A stretch of 17,303 nucleotides of DNA. Source: Candidatus Colimorpha onthohippi (lineage in GTDB: Bacteria > Bacteroidota > Bacteroidia > Bacteroidales > P3). The notes beneath the pieces were generated by a model. It did not search any database and was not told the origin of the DNA. It saw nothing but the letters and a program-made list of their open reading frames with translations. Location: the NCBI GenBank assembly GCA_018064565.1, contig JAGHVA010000184.1, forward strand, positions 1 to 17,303. Direction: 5' to 3'. Each line of letters opens with the position of its first letter. Position 1 is the stretch's first letter. Position numbers and translations under genes: made by a program. This document shows, in pieces, positions 1-7,184 of the stretch.

Positions 1-20
1 ATCAATGACTAATGTCCATT

Positions 21-76
21 TAGCCTGAAAGGCTAATAGTTCATAGCCCAGGGTAGCGCGAAGCGGCACCCTGGGT
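21..76. repeat. Two consecutive hairpins, REP/MITE-like intergenic repeat
   Basis: Two perfect inverted repeats lie side by side in non-coding DNA. The first (21-35) is TAGCCT-GAA-AGGCTA. The second has arms CCCAGGGT (47-54) and ACCCTGGG (68-75) around a 13-nt GC-rich loop. The paired layout resembles REP-type repeats mobilised by IS200-like (RAYT) transposases, but no such transposase is in the window and no second copy was seen here. It follows the stop of the leftward HsdR-N-like gene, so it could also act as a transcript-end structure, although no T-tract follows on the minus strand. The repeat-family assignment is inference; the hairpins are directly visible. Confidence 0.5.
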
Positions 77-107
77 GTTGGATTGGTTCATGCAAAAGAA
101 AGTGCTG

Positions 108-506
108 CTATTTGATCATATCCCAATCGGGCAGGTGGTCTATAGTGGTCAGCGTTTCGGCGGTTGCATGCAGGCTCAGCATTTGAGATCCATTGGTAAG
201 CAGCAGGTAGGGTACGTGTAATGCGCAATTGTATCTACATGCTTGGTCAATCACTTTTTGTGTGATAGCCACATCAGGCCGCTTACATTCCACTATTACA
301 GATGGCCTCATTTGTCGGTCATACACCACGATGTCGCAGCGGCGCCGCATCCCGTTAAGTGCTATAGTCCCTTCCACCTGCATCAATTCAAAAGGATAAT
401 GCAACCGGCGGTTCAGATATTGGATAACACATTGTCGCACCCGCTCTTCTGGAGTGAGTGCGACATGTTTTTGGCGTACTGGGTCAAACACAGTTTGGTA
501 TTCCAT
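108..506 (-). CDS. Small HsdR N-terminal-domain protein (PD-(D/E)XK nuclease fold)
   Basis: A 132-aa protein resembling the N-terminal nuclease domain of type I restriction HsdR subunits. Visible PD-(D/E)XK elements are CD at residues 57-58 and the ECK triad at 73-75 (VIVECKRP), with a following helix carrying Gln (about residues 83-88). There is no helicase or motor domain, and no HsdM or HsdS nearby. Short stand-alone proteins of this type are common in Bacteroidota and their role is unknown. The ATG at 504-506 is preferred; an upstream in-frame TTG (516-518) would add four residues, MLPV, and would leave only 3 bp after the receptor stop. It is the last gene of the leftward group and may be co-transcribed with the receptor. 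Family placement is firm; nuclease activity and a defence role are only inferred. Confidence 0.8.
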   Translation of the reverse strand: MEYQTVFDPVRQKHVALTPEERVRQCVIQYLNRRLHYPFELMQVEGTIALNGMRRRCDIVVYDRQMRPSVIVECKRPDVAITQKVIDQACRYNCALHVPYLLLTNGSQMLSLHATAETLTTIDHLPDWDMIK

Positions 507-521
507 CACAGGCAGCAACGG

Positions 522-3077
522 TTAGTCTTCGTGGCCTTCATCATCCTCCTCATCATCATGGTGGTGTTGCTGCTGCTTCAATCCGTGGTTGATTTTATAG
601 GAGAAACCAAGCATCACAGTTGGTGAGATTCGTTTGCTATGAAATGTGCGGTACATCTGAGGACTGTCGGTGGTGGATCCGAAACCTGATGTGCAGAATA
701 CATCGCCTATGCGGAGGCTGATGGTGCCGCGTTTTTGCAGGATATCTTTCTTAACCGCAAGGTCTGCCCAGTACATGGCATACATCTCGCTTTGCAGGTC
801 CATAAATCGTGCGCGATATTGACCAGATACCTGGATAGTCCATCCCGAAGGCAGCTTCATAAAACTGCTGAATTTGCCAGATGCACGAAAAGCATCGCGG
901 TCTTCGCCACCAAGCAGTTCGGTACCCTCAATGTATTGTTGATATATGTTGACACTGATATTCAGTTTCCACCATGAGAAGAGCTGATAATCTACGATAA
1001 ACTCAAATCCATAATTCAACCCTTTATTCAGATTTTGCCATGTGGTTGCCCAATAGCCGTCGTACTCGCTGTTATACACCATCCACGGTGCGTAGATATC
1101 AATATTGTCAGCATCCCATAAGAAACCATAGCGGGTCATCATATTGTTGGTCTGCCGGTAGTAGGCAGATGAGAAGATATTGAGTTTTTTGTAGCCAAAA
1201 TTATAGGACAATTCAAAGGCATCGGTAAATTCTGGGTCGGTACCGGGATTGCCGAAACTGAGTTCTTGTCCTTCGCGGATATCCAGATAGGGGTTGAGGT
1301 CGCGCATGCGAGGGCGACGTACGCGTCGGCTGTAACTCAATTGGAAGCTATTGTCCTGGTTGAGTTCGTAGCTTAAATGCAGGGTAGGGTACAGCTCCCA
1401 ATACTCTTTGTAGATGGGTTTGGAGTCGCTGTGTTCACGATCTTTGCCATCAATATTACTATATTCTCCGCGTAAGCCTGCTTGAGCAGAGAGGTTGTTC
1501 AACAGCTTAGCACCCAACGTGGCATAGATGGCATGAATATTTTGGGTGTAGTCGTAATGAGTGGATGAGATATCATCGTATTCGCGTACCAAATTGCCTG
1601 ATTCATAAGTGGTCAAATAGTAGTTGTAGTTTTGGTCTGACCCAAAAATCCGCCCCTCATAGCCTGTCTCAAGTCGGAATTTGTCGCCAAATGGATGTGT
1701 GTAGTTGGCTTGAATGATGACGTTGTTGCCGCTGTTCTCGGTCTCGGTCTCACGCAGATAGTAGAAGTTTTGGTTGGAGAGGTAGCGATTGTAAATCTGC
1801 TCTTGGTCGCCATCGCCAGTGCCAGTGCGGTGGCTGTATGCTACGTTGATGTCCAATACCTGATCGGGCTTGTCAAACTTTTTGATAAACCCAAGGTTGA
1901 TTGTGTGGTTGCGGTTGCGGTTGGTGCTGGTATCGGTCTGGGTGTAGTCGAGACTGTCAAAGCTGTTGAAGATGTCGTGGCTCTCGGTGGTATTCATGTT
2001 TCTGCGCTGCCCCATACGCAACTGATAGGAGAGGAGCAAGGATGTTTTGCTGTCAAAATAATATTCTCCTCCCAGTTTCACGCTGGTCATATAATGGCCG
2101 TGTTGAGTGTTGCGGAACAAGCTGTCGGACTCGTATAAACTACCAGCTTGCCTGCGTTGGATAAAACTCTCGCTGTGGTTGGCTCGGTTGTGGGTTCCAC
2201 CGTCAAGATTGAAAAACAGATTGTATTTCTCGGTGGTGTAGTTAAGGTTGACGCTACCCATCCCATTAGGGATAAACTTAGGAAGACCATCGGGTATCGC
2301 AAATGGCAATGGCGCTCCGAAGTTGGCATTCACAATACCATTCAGACCTAAGGCTGATGCCGACCTATCTTTAAGTTTTATGTTGATAATGCCAGACATA
2401 CCTTCGGGGTCGTATTTGGCTGAAGGGTTGGTGATGACTTCAATGTTTTCGACGGTAGAAGCGGGAATTTGTTCCAAGAGCGTCTCGAGGTCGCTGCTTA
2501 GCAACTCAGATGGTTTGCCGTCGATAAGCACTTTTACGTTGGTACTGCCTCTCAGGGTAACATTCCCGTCGTTGTCGATAGCCACCGATGGCACATTCTC
2601 CAATATATCGGTAGCGGTACCTCCTCCCGAAACGATGTTTTTATCTACGTTGATGACGCGTTTGTCCAACTGATATTCCACCATAGAGCGTTCGGCAGTT
2701 ACCACCACCTCCTGCATCATAGTGGCAGATGGGGTTAGCAGAAGTTTGCCGAGTGCGATGGTATTCTTTTTGGCCGATAGGGTGATTTTGGTGGGATGAA
2801 AATAAGCATTGTATCCCATAAAGGTAACCCTAAGTAGGTAAGTGCCGTAGGGCGCAGAGACATTAAATGCTCCATTTTCGGAAGTCGATCCACCGCCTAC
2901 CATACTTGAATCGGTGGTCTTGAGTAGCACTACCGATGCGTATTCGATGGCTTCCCCACTTTTAGCATCCACAACCCTACCCGTTATCTTTCCTTGTGCG
3001 GCACTCTTACTTTGTGCCATGGCGTTGCCGCCAATAATCATCAGACCGAAAATAAATAATCCAACTAAACGCTTCAT
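522..3077 (-). CDS. TonB-dependent outer-membrane receptor (CarboxypepD_reg, plug, beta-barrel)
   Basis: An 851-aa outer-membrane protein. Residues 1-22 form a signal peptide (MKRLVGLFIF, cleavage after AMAQ). Residues about 30-115 form a carboxypeptidase-regulatory-like beta-sandwich (GRVVDAKSGEAIEYASV). Residues about 120-236 form a TonB plug, with VLIDGKP and an NPSAKYDPEGMSGIINIKLK stretch. The rest is a beta-barrel of the OMP_b-brl_3 type. It probably takes up or senses a ligand powered by TonB; the substrate cannot be read from sequence. No SusD-like lipoprotein is adjacent, so it is not a classic Sus polysaccharide pair. The last barrel strand (about SPTVMLGFSYKI) is followed by about 20 residues rich in Gln, His, Asp and Glu (832-851), so the protein does not end with the usual C-terminal aromatic strand. 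No -7 box was seen in the 38 bp upstream, so transcription may come from the PAS gene side. Confidence 0.9.
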   Translation of the reverse strand: MKRLVGLFIFGLMIIGGNAMAQSKSAAQGKITGRVVDAKSGEAIEYASVVLLKTTDSSMVGGGSTSENGAFNVSAPYGTYLLRVTFMGYNAYFHPTKITLSAKKNTIALGKLLLTPSATMMQEVVVTAERSMVEYQLDKRVINVDKNIVSGGGTATDILENVPSVAIDNDGNVTLRGSTNVKVLIDGKPSELLSSDLETLLEQIPASTVENIEVITNPSAKYDPEGMSGIINIKLKDRSASALGLNGIVNANFGAPLPFAIPDGLPKFIPNGMGSVNLNYTTEKYNLFFNLDGGTHNRANHSESFIQRRQAGSLYESDSLFRNTQHGHYMTSVKLGGEYYFDSKTSLLLSYQLRMGQRRNMNTTESHDIFNSFDSLDYTQTDTSTNRNRNHTINLGFIKKFDKPDQVLDINVAYSHRTGTGDGDQEQIYNRYLSNQNFYYLRETETENSGNNVIIQANYTHPFGDKFRLETGYEGRIFGSDQNYNYYLTTYESGNLVREYDDISSTHYDYTQNIHAIYATLGAKLLNNLSAQAGLRGEYSNIDGKDREHSDSKPIYKEYWELYPTLHLSYELNQDNSFQLSYSRRVRRPRMRDLNPYLDIREGQELSFGNPGTDPEFTDAFELSYNFGYKKLNIFSSAYYRQTNNMMTRYGFLWDADNIDIYAPWMVYNSEYDGYWATTWQNLNKGLNYGFEFIVDYQLFSWWKLNISVNIYQQYIEGTELLGGEDRDAFRASGKFSSFMKLPSGWTIQVSGQYRARFMDLQSEMYAMYWADLAVKKDILQKRGTISLRIGDVFCTSGFGSTTDSPQMYRTFHSKRISPTVMLGFSYKINHGLKQQQHHHDDEEDDEGHED

Positions 3078-3115
3078 CTTGAAATAATTTATGCAAAAAA
3101 AATGTGTATGAGGTA

Positions 3116-3454
3116 TTACCCTTTGCGAACATAGTGTGGCATGTCGTCGGGCAACACGAGCGATAGCTCAACCATGCCGCCGACGTTGTCGCCATCATAC
3201 CAAGGTGCTTGGTATATCAGTTTCCGCTGCCCCTCTTTTTCGATGGTGTAGGCATTGATGCGGGGATTTTGAAGCAAGTCGATAAGTTTTTGCCGTGCTG
3301 GTTCTGGATGGCAATCCATCAGATTCTTGCCAATCAACGCTTTCCCGCCACGCTTGGTAAATGTTTGTGCCGACCGTTCGTTCATATCCAAGATATTGCC
3401 ATCGGTATCGCTTATCGTGATAGCCAAAGGCAATTGTTCAAAGTGCTTGTGCAT
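3116..3454 (-). CDS. Small stand-alone PAS-domain protein
   Basis: A 112-aa soluble protein made of a single PAS fold. It opens with a typical PAS start (FEQLPLAITISDTDGNILDMN), continues through GGKALIGKNLMDCHPEPARQ and ends in the strands LIYQAPWYD and GMVELSLVLPD. The Cys-His-Pro motif (residues 48-50) resembles the C-H-P segment of the PAS domain at the end of DUF438 proteins. No kinase, cyclase or DNA-binding output domain is attached, so it would have to act through a partner or bind a ligand or cofactor. It lies 38 bp upstream of the receptor gene on the same strand, so co-transcription is plausible. The PAS call is good; the ligand and partner are unknown. Confidence 0.8.
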   Translation of the reverse strand: MHKHFEQLPLAITISDTDGNILDMNERSAQTFTKRGGKALIGKNLMDCHPEPARQKLIDLLQNPRINAYTIEKEGQRKLIYQAPWYDGDNVGGMVELSLVLPDDMPHYVRKG

Positions 3455-3482
3455 GATAGAGGAATACTGAAATATTGAAAAT

Positions 3483-3546
3483 CAGACTTCCAGACCCATC
3501 ACTCCCATAGGCAGGATCCCAAGGTGGGTTGGTGTCTGAAAGTCTG
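3483..3546 (-). terminator. Stem-loop between ptb and the PAS gene (candidate terminator/attenuator)
   Basis: The arms CAGACTT (3483-3489) and AAGTCTG (3540-3546) pair perfectly. Inside them CAGACCCA (3491-3498) pairs with TGGTGTCTG with one bulged base. Reading leftward after the ptb stop, the hairpin is followed by a T-rich stretch (ATTTTCAATATTT), as in a weak Rho-independent terminator. The loop is long (about 30 nt), so efficiency is doubtful. Confidence 0.45.
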
Positions 3547-3558
3547 TCATTAAATGAT

Positions 3559-4467
3559 TTATCGTGCATTCAAAGCTGCGAGTGCAATGCTGTAGAGCTT
3601 GGTGTTGATGCTGTCGCCACGGCTGGTAAGCACGCAAGGCACCTTGGCACCTACAACCATGCAGGCCAACTCGGCACCGCCGAATTTAGTGCAAGCTTTG
3701 TAGAATACGTTACCGCTTTCGATATTGGGGAATAGGATACAATCGGCATCACCAGCCACCTCGCCACCTACCTTCTTGGTCTGTGCGCTTTCTTTATCAA
3801 TGGCAACGTCCAAAGCCAATGGACCATCGAGGATGGCACCTTTGATTTGTCCACGGTCGCCCATCTTGCTGATAATTGCGGCTTCTACGCATGCGTTCAT
3901 GCCGGTAGATACCTGCTCGGTGGCAGCCAATAGTGCAACCTTTGGCTTTGCAATCTCCAAACTCTTGGCAGTGCTGATAAGATAACCCAAAATAGCCTGC
4001 TTCTGCTTCATGTCGGGAGCAGGAACAATGGCTACATCGCTGCATACGAGCAATTTATGGTATTTGGGGATTTGGAATACAGCCATGTGAGTGAGCATGT
4101 CGGTTTTCTTGCCAGGCATAAGCCCTTTCTCTTTGTTGAGGATGGCACGCATGTATTTGTCGGTACTCAGCAGACCTTTCATCAGTACATCGCCACGACC
4201 TTCGTTAATCAGCTCCACAGCGCGTACGCCAGCCTTGGTCTCGTCGGCCTCTTGTACAAGCTCAAATTTGTTGACATCAATATTCTCTTCGGCACATACT
4301 TTCTTGATAGTTTCAATATCGCCAACAAGGATGGCATCTACGATACCGCGGTCCACCGCCATGCTGACAGCACCGATAGTATGAGAATCGTTAGCGTAAG
4401 CCGCCACCAATCTTTTCTTGCCCTTGGTCTTTACGAGTTCCAGGAGATCGTCAAGTTTTGTAACCAT
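3559..4467 (-). CDS. ptb: Phosphate butyryltransferase / phosphate acetyl-butyryl transferase family
   Basis: A 302-aa enzyme of the PTA/PTB family, which converts an acyl-CoA (butyryl-CoA or related) and phosphate into acyl phosphate and CoA in the cytoplasm, ahead of ATP formation by an acyl kinase. Length is typical for Ptb. Recognisable segments are VAAYANDSHTIGAV near the N-terminus, GRGDVLMKGLLSTDKYMRA, the central VSDVAIVPAPD-like stretch (here CSDVAIVPAPD), KVALLAATEQVSTGM, GAILDGPLALDVAI, and the family signature VLTSRGDSINTKLYSIALA near the C-terminus. The start is the ATG at 4465-4467, preceded by a good -7 box. No butyrate kinase gene follows; a PAS protein is downstream. It is divergent from kamB-kamC, which fits a role in disposing of butyryl-CoA from lysine fermentation. 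The family is sure; butyryl over acetyl specificity is inferred. Confidence 0.9.
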   Translation of the reverse strand: MVTKLDDLLELVKTKGKKRLVAAYANDSHTIGAVSMAVDRGIVDAILVGDIETIKKVCAEENIDVNKFELVQEADETKAGVRAVELINEGRGDVLMKGLLSTDKYMRAILNKEKGLMPGKKTDMLTHMAVFQIPKYHKLLVCSDVAIVPAPDMKQKQAILGYLISTAKSLEIAKPKVALLAATEQVSTGMNACVEAAIISKMGDRGQIKGAILDGPLALDVAIDKESAQTKKVGGEVAGDADCILFPNIESGNVFYKACTKFGGAELACMVVGAKVPCVLTSRGDSINTKLYSIALAALNAR

Positions 4468-4514
4468 TTTGTTATCTTTTTGTTAGATTAAAAAAAATGT
4501 TGTTGCGTATTCTG

Positions 4515-4522
4515 CAAAGTTA
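4515..4522 (-). promoter_or_regulatory. -7 box for ptb (TAACTTTG)
   Basis: On the minus strand this is a perfect match to the Bacteroidota -7 consensus TAnnTTTG, about 48 bp upstream of the ptb ATG. No convincing -33 TTTG was found at the usual 19-21 nt spacing. It overlaps one arm of the palindrome at 4517-4540. Confidence 0.6.
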
Positions 4523-4540
4523 CATTTTTTTTTGTAACTT
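4517..4540. promoter_or_regulatory. Palindrome over the ptb promoter (candidate operator)
   Basis: Perfect 8-bp arms AAGTTACA (4517-4524) and TGTAACTT (4533-4540) flank a run of eight T. The left arm covers most of the ptb -7 box, so a dimeric regulator bound here would be placed to repress ptb. The kamB -7 box is about 92 bp away. No regulator gene is adjacent to name as partner. Confidence 0.4.
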
Positions 4541-4631
4541 CTTGTGTCTTCCTCAAATCGGTTGCATTCAAGGGTGGGCTCGTCGTTTTGACAATGTAGG
4601 TTGCGTGGGATGGTTAGTCTGTTTTTTTTTG

Positions 4632-4639
4632 TATTTTTG
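4632..4639 (+). promoter_or_regulatory. -7 box for kamB-kamC (TATTTTTG)
   Basis: A perfect match to TAnnTTTG. A transcript starting about 7 nt downstream would have a leader of only some 8-20 nt before the TTG (4654) or GTG (4666) start codons. The -33 element is not clear. Confidence 0.5.
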
Positions 4640-4653
4640 TACACTATACAAAT

Positions 4654-5679
4654 TTGATAACAACGGTGTTTATTACTGATATACTGCAATATCGGTCGTT
4701 GGCTGTGGTGGGTCTTGCCAAAAATACAGGCAAGACGGTAACGCTGAATTATATCCTCCGCGGACTGCATGACAGGAAGAAAAAATGTTTGGTAACCTCT
4801 ATTGGCGTTGACGGAGAACAGCAAGATAGTGTGTATGCAACCAGCAAGCCAGAGATAACGTTGTATGAGGGGATGCGGCTGGTGACGTCCGAAGTCCACT
4901 ATAATCATCGTCAGTTATTGTCCGAGATTGTGGCAACCAGCGAGTGGCATACAGCAATGGGACGATTGGTTACGGCTAACGTGTTGCAACGGGGGCAGGT
5001 TATCCTGTCAGGACCAGCTACCACAGAACGGTTGCGTCAGATTATTGCCGCCCAGCGGGATGATGCTTCTATTAGTTGCACCATAATTGACGGGGCATTG
5101 TCGCGGTTGAGCTTGGCATCGCCAACGGTTACAGAAGCTATGGTTTTGGCTACAGGCGCAGCGGTATCGCCCAGTTTGCCACAACTAATCTCAAAAACAC
5201 GTTTTGTGTTCAACTTAATCAATCTTGATGTGGTAGATAGTTGGTTGGTAGATTGTTTAAGTGGTATCACATCAGGAGTATGGGCTATCGACAACCAAAA
5301 TCAGCTTCACGATTTAGAGTTGCCGTCGGTGTTTCTCTTGAGTCAAATGGGTGACAAACTATTCGAATATGGCAACCGGTTTTATGTGCCAGGAGCAGTT
5401 ACCGACAGACTGTTAAAGAGCTTGACCAACTCTCGCAGACCGGCTCAATTGATAGTACGTGATTTTACCAAACTCTTTATCACCCCCGAAGTTTATGCAG
5501 CCTTTTGTGGTATGGGGGGCAGTGTGCAGGTGTTGCAACGATCCCGATTGATAGCGGTTACACTCAATCCGACATCACCGCAAGGCTATACACTCAACTC
5601 AGAAAAGGCATGTATGGCTATGTCAGAAGCTTTGGGCATACCAGTGTATGATGTCAAGCAATGTGAGAAACAAGACTAA
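4654..5679 (+). CDS. kamB: Lysine 5,6-aminomutase reactivase subunit KamB-like
   Basis: A 341-aa protein with a nucleotide-binding P-loop at its very N-terminus (VVGLAKNTGKT, residues about 18-28). Further recognisable parts are VTSIGVDGEQQD, the block ILSGPATTERL and IIDGALSRLSLASP, a Walker-B-like IIDGA. It is always found with a MutS-like partner in clusters for B12-dependent aminomutases of lysine fermentation; the pair is thought to reactivate the mutase after cobalamin damage. KamC follows 34 bp downstream, which is the main support for the name. No ATG precedes the P-loop in frame, so translation must begin at TTG 4654 (used here) or GTG 4666. The mutase genes kamD/kamE are not in the window. 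An alternative name is simply a P-loop protein of unknown function. Confidence 0.72.
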   Translation: MITTVFITDILQYRSLAVVGLAKNTGKTVTLNYILRGLHDRKKKCLVTSIGVDGEQQDSVYATSKPEITLYEGMRLVTSEVHYNHRQLLSEIVATSEWHTAMGRLVTANVLQRGQVILSGPATTERLRQIIAAQRDDASISCTIIDGALSRLSLASPTVTEAMVLATGAAVSPSLPQLISKTRFVFNLINLDVVDSWLVDCLSGITSGVWAIDNQNQLHDLELPSVFLLSQMGDKLFEYGNRFYVPGAVTDRLLKSLTNSRRPAQLIVRDFTKLFITPEVYAAFCGMGGSVQVLQRSRLIAVTLNPTSPQGYTLNSEKACMAMSEALGIPVYDVKQCEKQD

Positions 5680-5713
5680 CCAATCCGATTCTTGATACAT
5701 CCTATTCTATTTA

Positions 5714-7111
5714 ATGTTAAGTCAGTATATGAAAAAGTTTGAAGGTTTTGAGTATGTGTTGGAGAACATAGAAACGTATTCATCGGCAGGGCGCCGTTAC
5801 AAAAATAACTTGCCGTGGAGTGCAGATGCTGTAGCTTTGCGCGAGGAGTGGCTTCGTGTGGGGAGGTGTGTCCGTTTGCTTGGAGATGAGAATGCTAAAG
5901 AGTCGGTTATGGCTATTGGGCATGCGCTTATGCAGCTTCACGATATTCATAACACGCTTGAGTCGTTGCGACATGGAGAGGTGATGAGTGAGGTTGACCT
6001 GTTTGAAATCAAGAATTTGTGCCAACAAGTGGCATGTGTGCGTCAGTCGGCGGTAGCGTTAAATATGGAGGATGTGCTGTCGGTGCCTGATGTGCAGGAT
6101 GTTTTTCGGTTGCTTGATCCAGACAGTACGGGAGTGGTGAGTTTTTATGTCTATGATAGTTACGACAGCAGGCTTAGCGAAATCCGTAAGCAGCTAAAGA
6201 AGTTGAGGATGCAGGCTGACTCTGATTCAAGTGGCGAATTGGTGGGTTATGTGGCGCAGGAGCAGCAAATACAAGCAGAGGTCTTACATCGTTTGAGCGA
6301 CAGCTTGCGTGATGATGCAGAGCGGTTGTTGTTGGCATTGAGTCAGATGGCGTATATTGATGTGTTATGGGCTAAGGCAAGGTTGGCTTGCGATTGGCAT
6401 TTGACGATGCCCCTCGTGTCTGAGTCCAAATCTGCATTGCGTGGTCTGTATAACCCATCGTTGCGTCATCACAAAGAGCAGCAAGGGTTGCGATACCAGC
6501 CTGTAGATGTAGAAATTGGCCCAGGTGTAACGTTGGTTACAGGTACCAATATGGGCGGAAAGACCGTGTTGCTCAAGACGCTTGCTGTAGCACAAATGAT
6601 GGCACAATATGGGATGTGGGTTCCCGCCGAATCGGCTCAGTTGGTATTGGTAGATGATGTGGTGTTGTGTGTGGGTGACGAACAGAATGAGTTGCGTGGT
6701 CTCTCGTCTTTTGCAGCGGAGATGACGCAGATTAGTAGTCTGATATCCCAGTCTCGTTCTCAACGGCTGATGGTGCTGATTGATGAGCCTGCCAGAACCA
6801 CCAACCCCAAAGAAGGGCGGGTATTGGCAGAAGCTATTGCAAATGTTTTACAACAAAGGAGCAGTCTGACGGTTATAACTACGCACTATTCGCTGGGTAG
6901 TGTGGTGTCTAAAAGGTATCGTGTGCGTGGATTTGATGAGACGATAGGTCATGTGGCTGTAAGTGTGCAAACAATAAATCAGTTTATGGACTATTCGCTC
7001 GTTTTGGACACTGTGGCCGAACCGCCTCAAGAAGCCATCCGGATTGCTTCGCTTTTGGGATGCGACAAAGAGTTGCTGGAGATGGTGGCATGTGTTAATA
7101 ACAATCGATAG
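5714..7111 (+). CDS. kamC: Lysine 5,6-aminomutase reactivase ATPase KamC-like (MutS-related)
   Basis: A 465-aa MutS-family ATPase lacking the N-terminal mismatch-binding and connector domains of MutS. Residues about 50-240 are helical, like the MutS core/lever. The ATPase domain has Walker A TGTNMGGKT (276-284), an ELRGLSSFAAEM signature-like segment, Walker B RLMVLIDEPA (351-360, acidic pair D357/E358) followed by RTTNPKEG, and the switch THYSLG. The DEPARTTNP segment differs from the DELGRGT of true MutS and is characteristic of the KamC branch. With KamB it is expected to use ATP to restore inactivated B12-dependent lysine 5,6-aminomutase, not to repair DNA. Its start is the ATG at 5714. 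It is in an operon with kamB and is the last gene before a new promoter. Confidence 0.8.
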   Translation: MLSQYMKKFEGFEYVLENIETYSSAGRRYKNNLPWSADAVALREEWLRVGRCVRLLGDENAKESVMAIGHALMQLHDIHNTLESLRHGEVMSEVDLFEIKNLCQQVACVRQSAVALNMEDVLSVPDVQDVFRLLDPDSTGVVSFYVYDSYDSRLSEIRKQLKKLRMQADSDSSGELVGYVAQEQQIQAEVLHRLSDSLRDDAERLLLALSQMAYIDVLWAKARLACDWHLTMPLVSESKSALRGLYNPSLRHHKEQQGLRYQPVDVEIGPGVTLVTGTNMGGKTVLLKTLAVAQMMAQYGMWVPAESAQLVLVDDVVLCVGDEQNELRGLSSFAAEMTQISSLISQSRSQRLMVLIDEPARTTNPKEGRVLAEAIANVLQQRSSLTVITTHYSLGSVVSKRYRVRGFDETIGHVAVSVQTINQFMDYSLVLDTVAEPPQEAIRIASLLGCDKELLEMVACVNNNR

Positions 7112-7152
7112 TGCTTTTGCTTTTTTTTCTATAGTGGTATAAAAAAATGATG

Positions 7153-7160
7153 TATCTTTG
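7153..7160 (+). promoter_or_regulatory. -7 box upstream of the binding-protein gene (TATCTTTG)
   Basis: A perfect TAnnTTTG match 24 bp before the ATG at 7185, which suggests that the binding-protein/phosphatase/methyltransferase genes form a unit separate from kamBC. A clear -33 box was not found. Confidence 0.6.
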
Positions 7161-7184
7161 CCAACTCATTAAGAATGTTTATCA

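Noticed and set aside
108..506. Part of a type I restriction-modification or defence island
   Set aside because: No HsdM, HsdS, motor domain or other defence gene is nearby; the neighbour is an outer-membrane receptor.
1695..2138. Plus-strand 147-aa open frame inside the receptor gene
   Set aside because: It is a Val/Ala-rich shadow of the receptor coding sequence, without any motif, promoter or domain.
522..3077. SusC of a polysaccharide utilisation locus
   Set aside because: No SusD-like lipoprotein, glycoside hydrolase or hybrid sensor is adjacent, and the barrel type is OMP_b-brl_3-like.
5714..7111. Annotation as DNA mismatch repair MutS or MutS2
   Set aside because: The mismatch-recognition domain and the Smr nuclease domain of MutS2 are missing, the length is only 465 aa, and the Walker B region reads DEPARTTNP as in KamC, with a KamB partner directly upstream.
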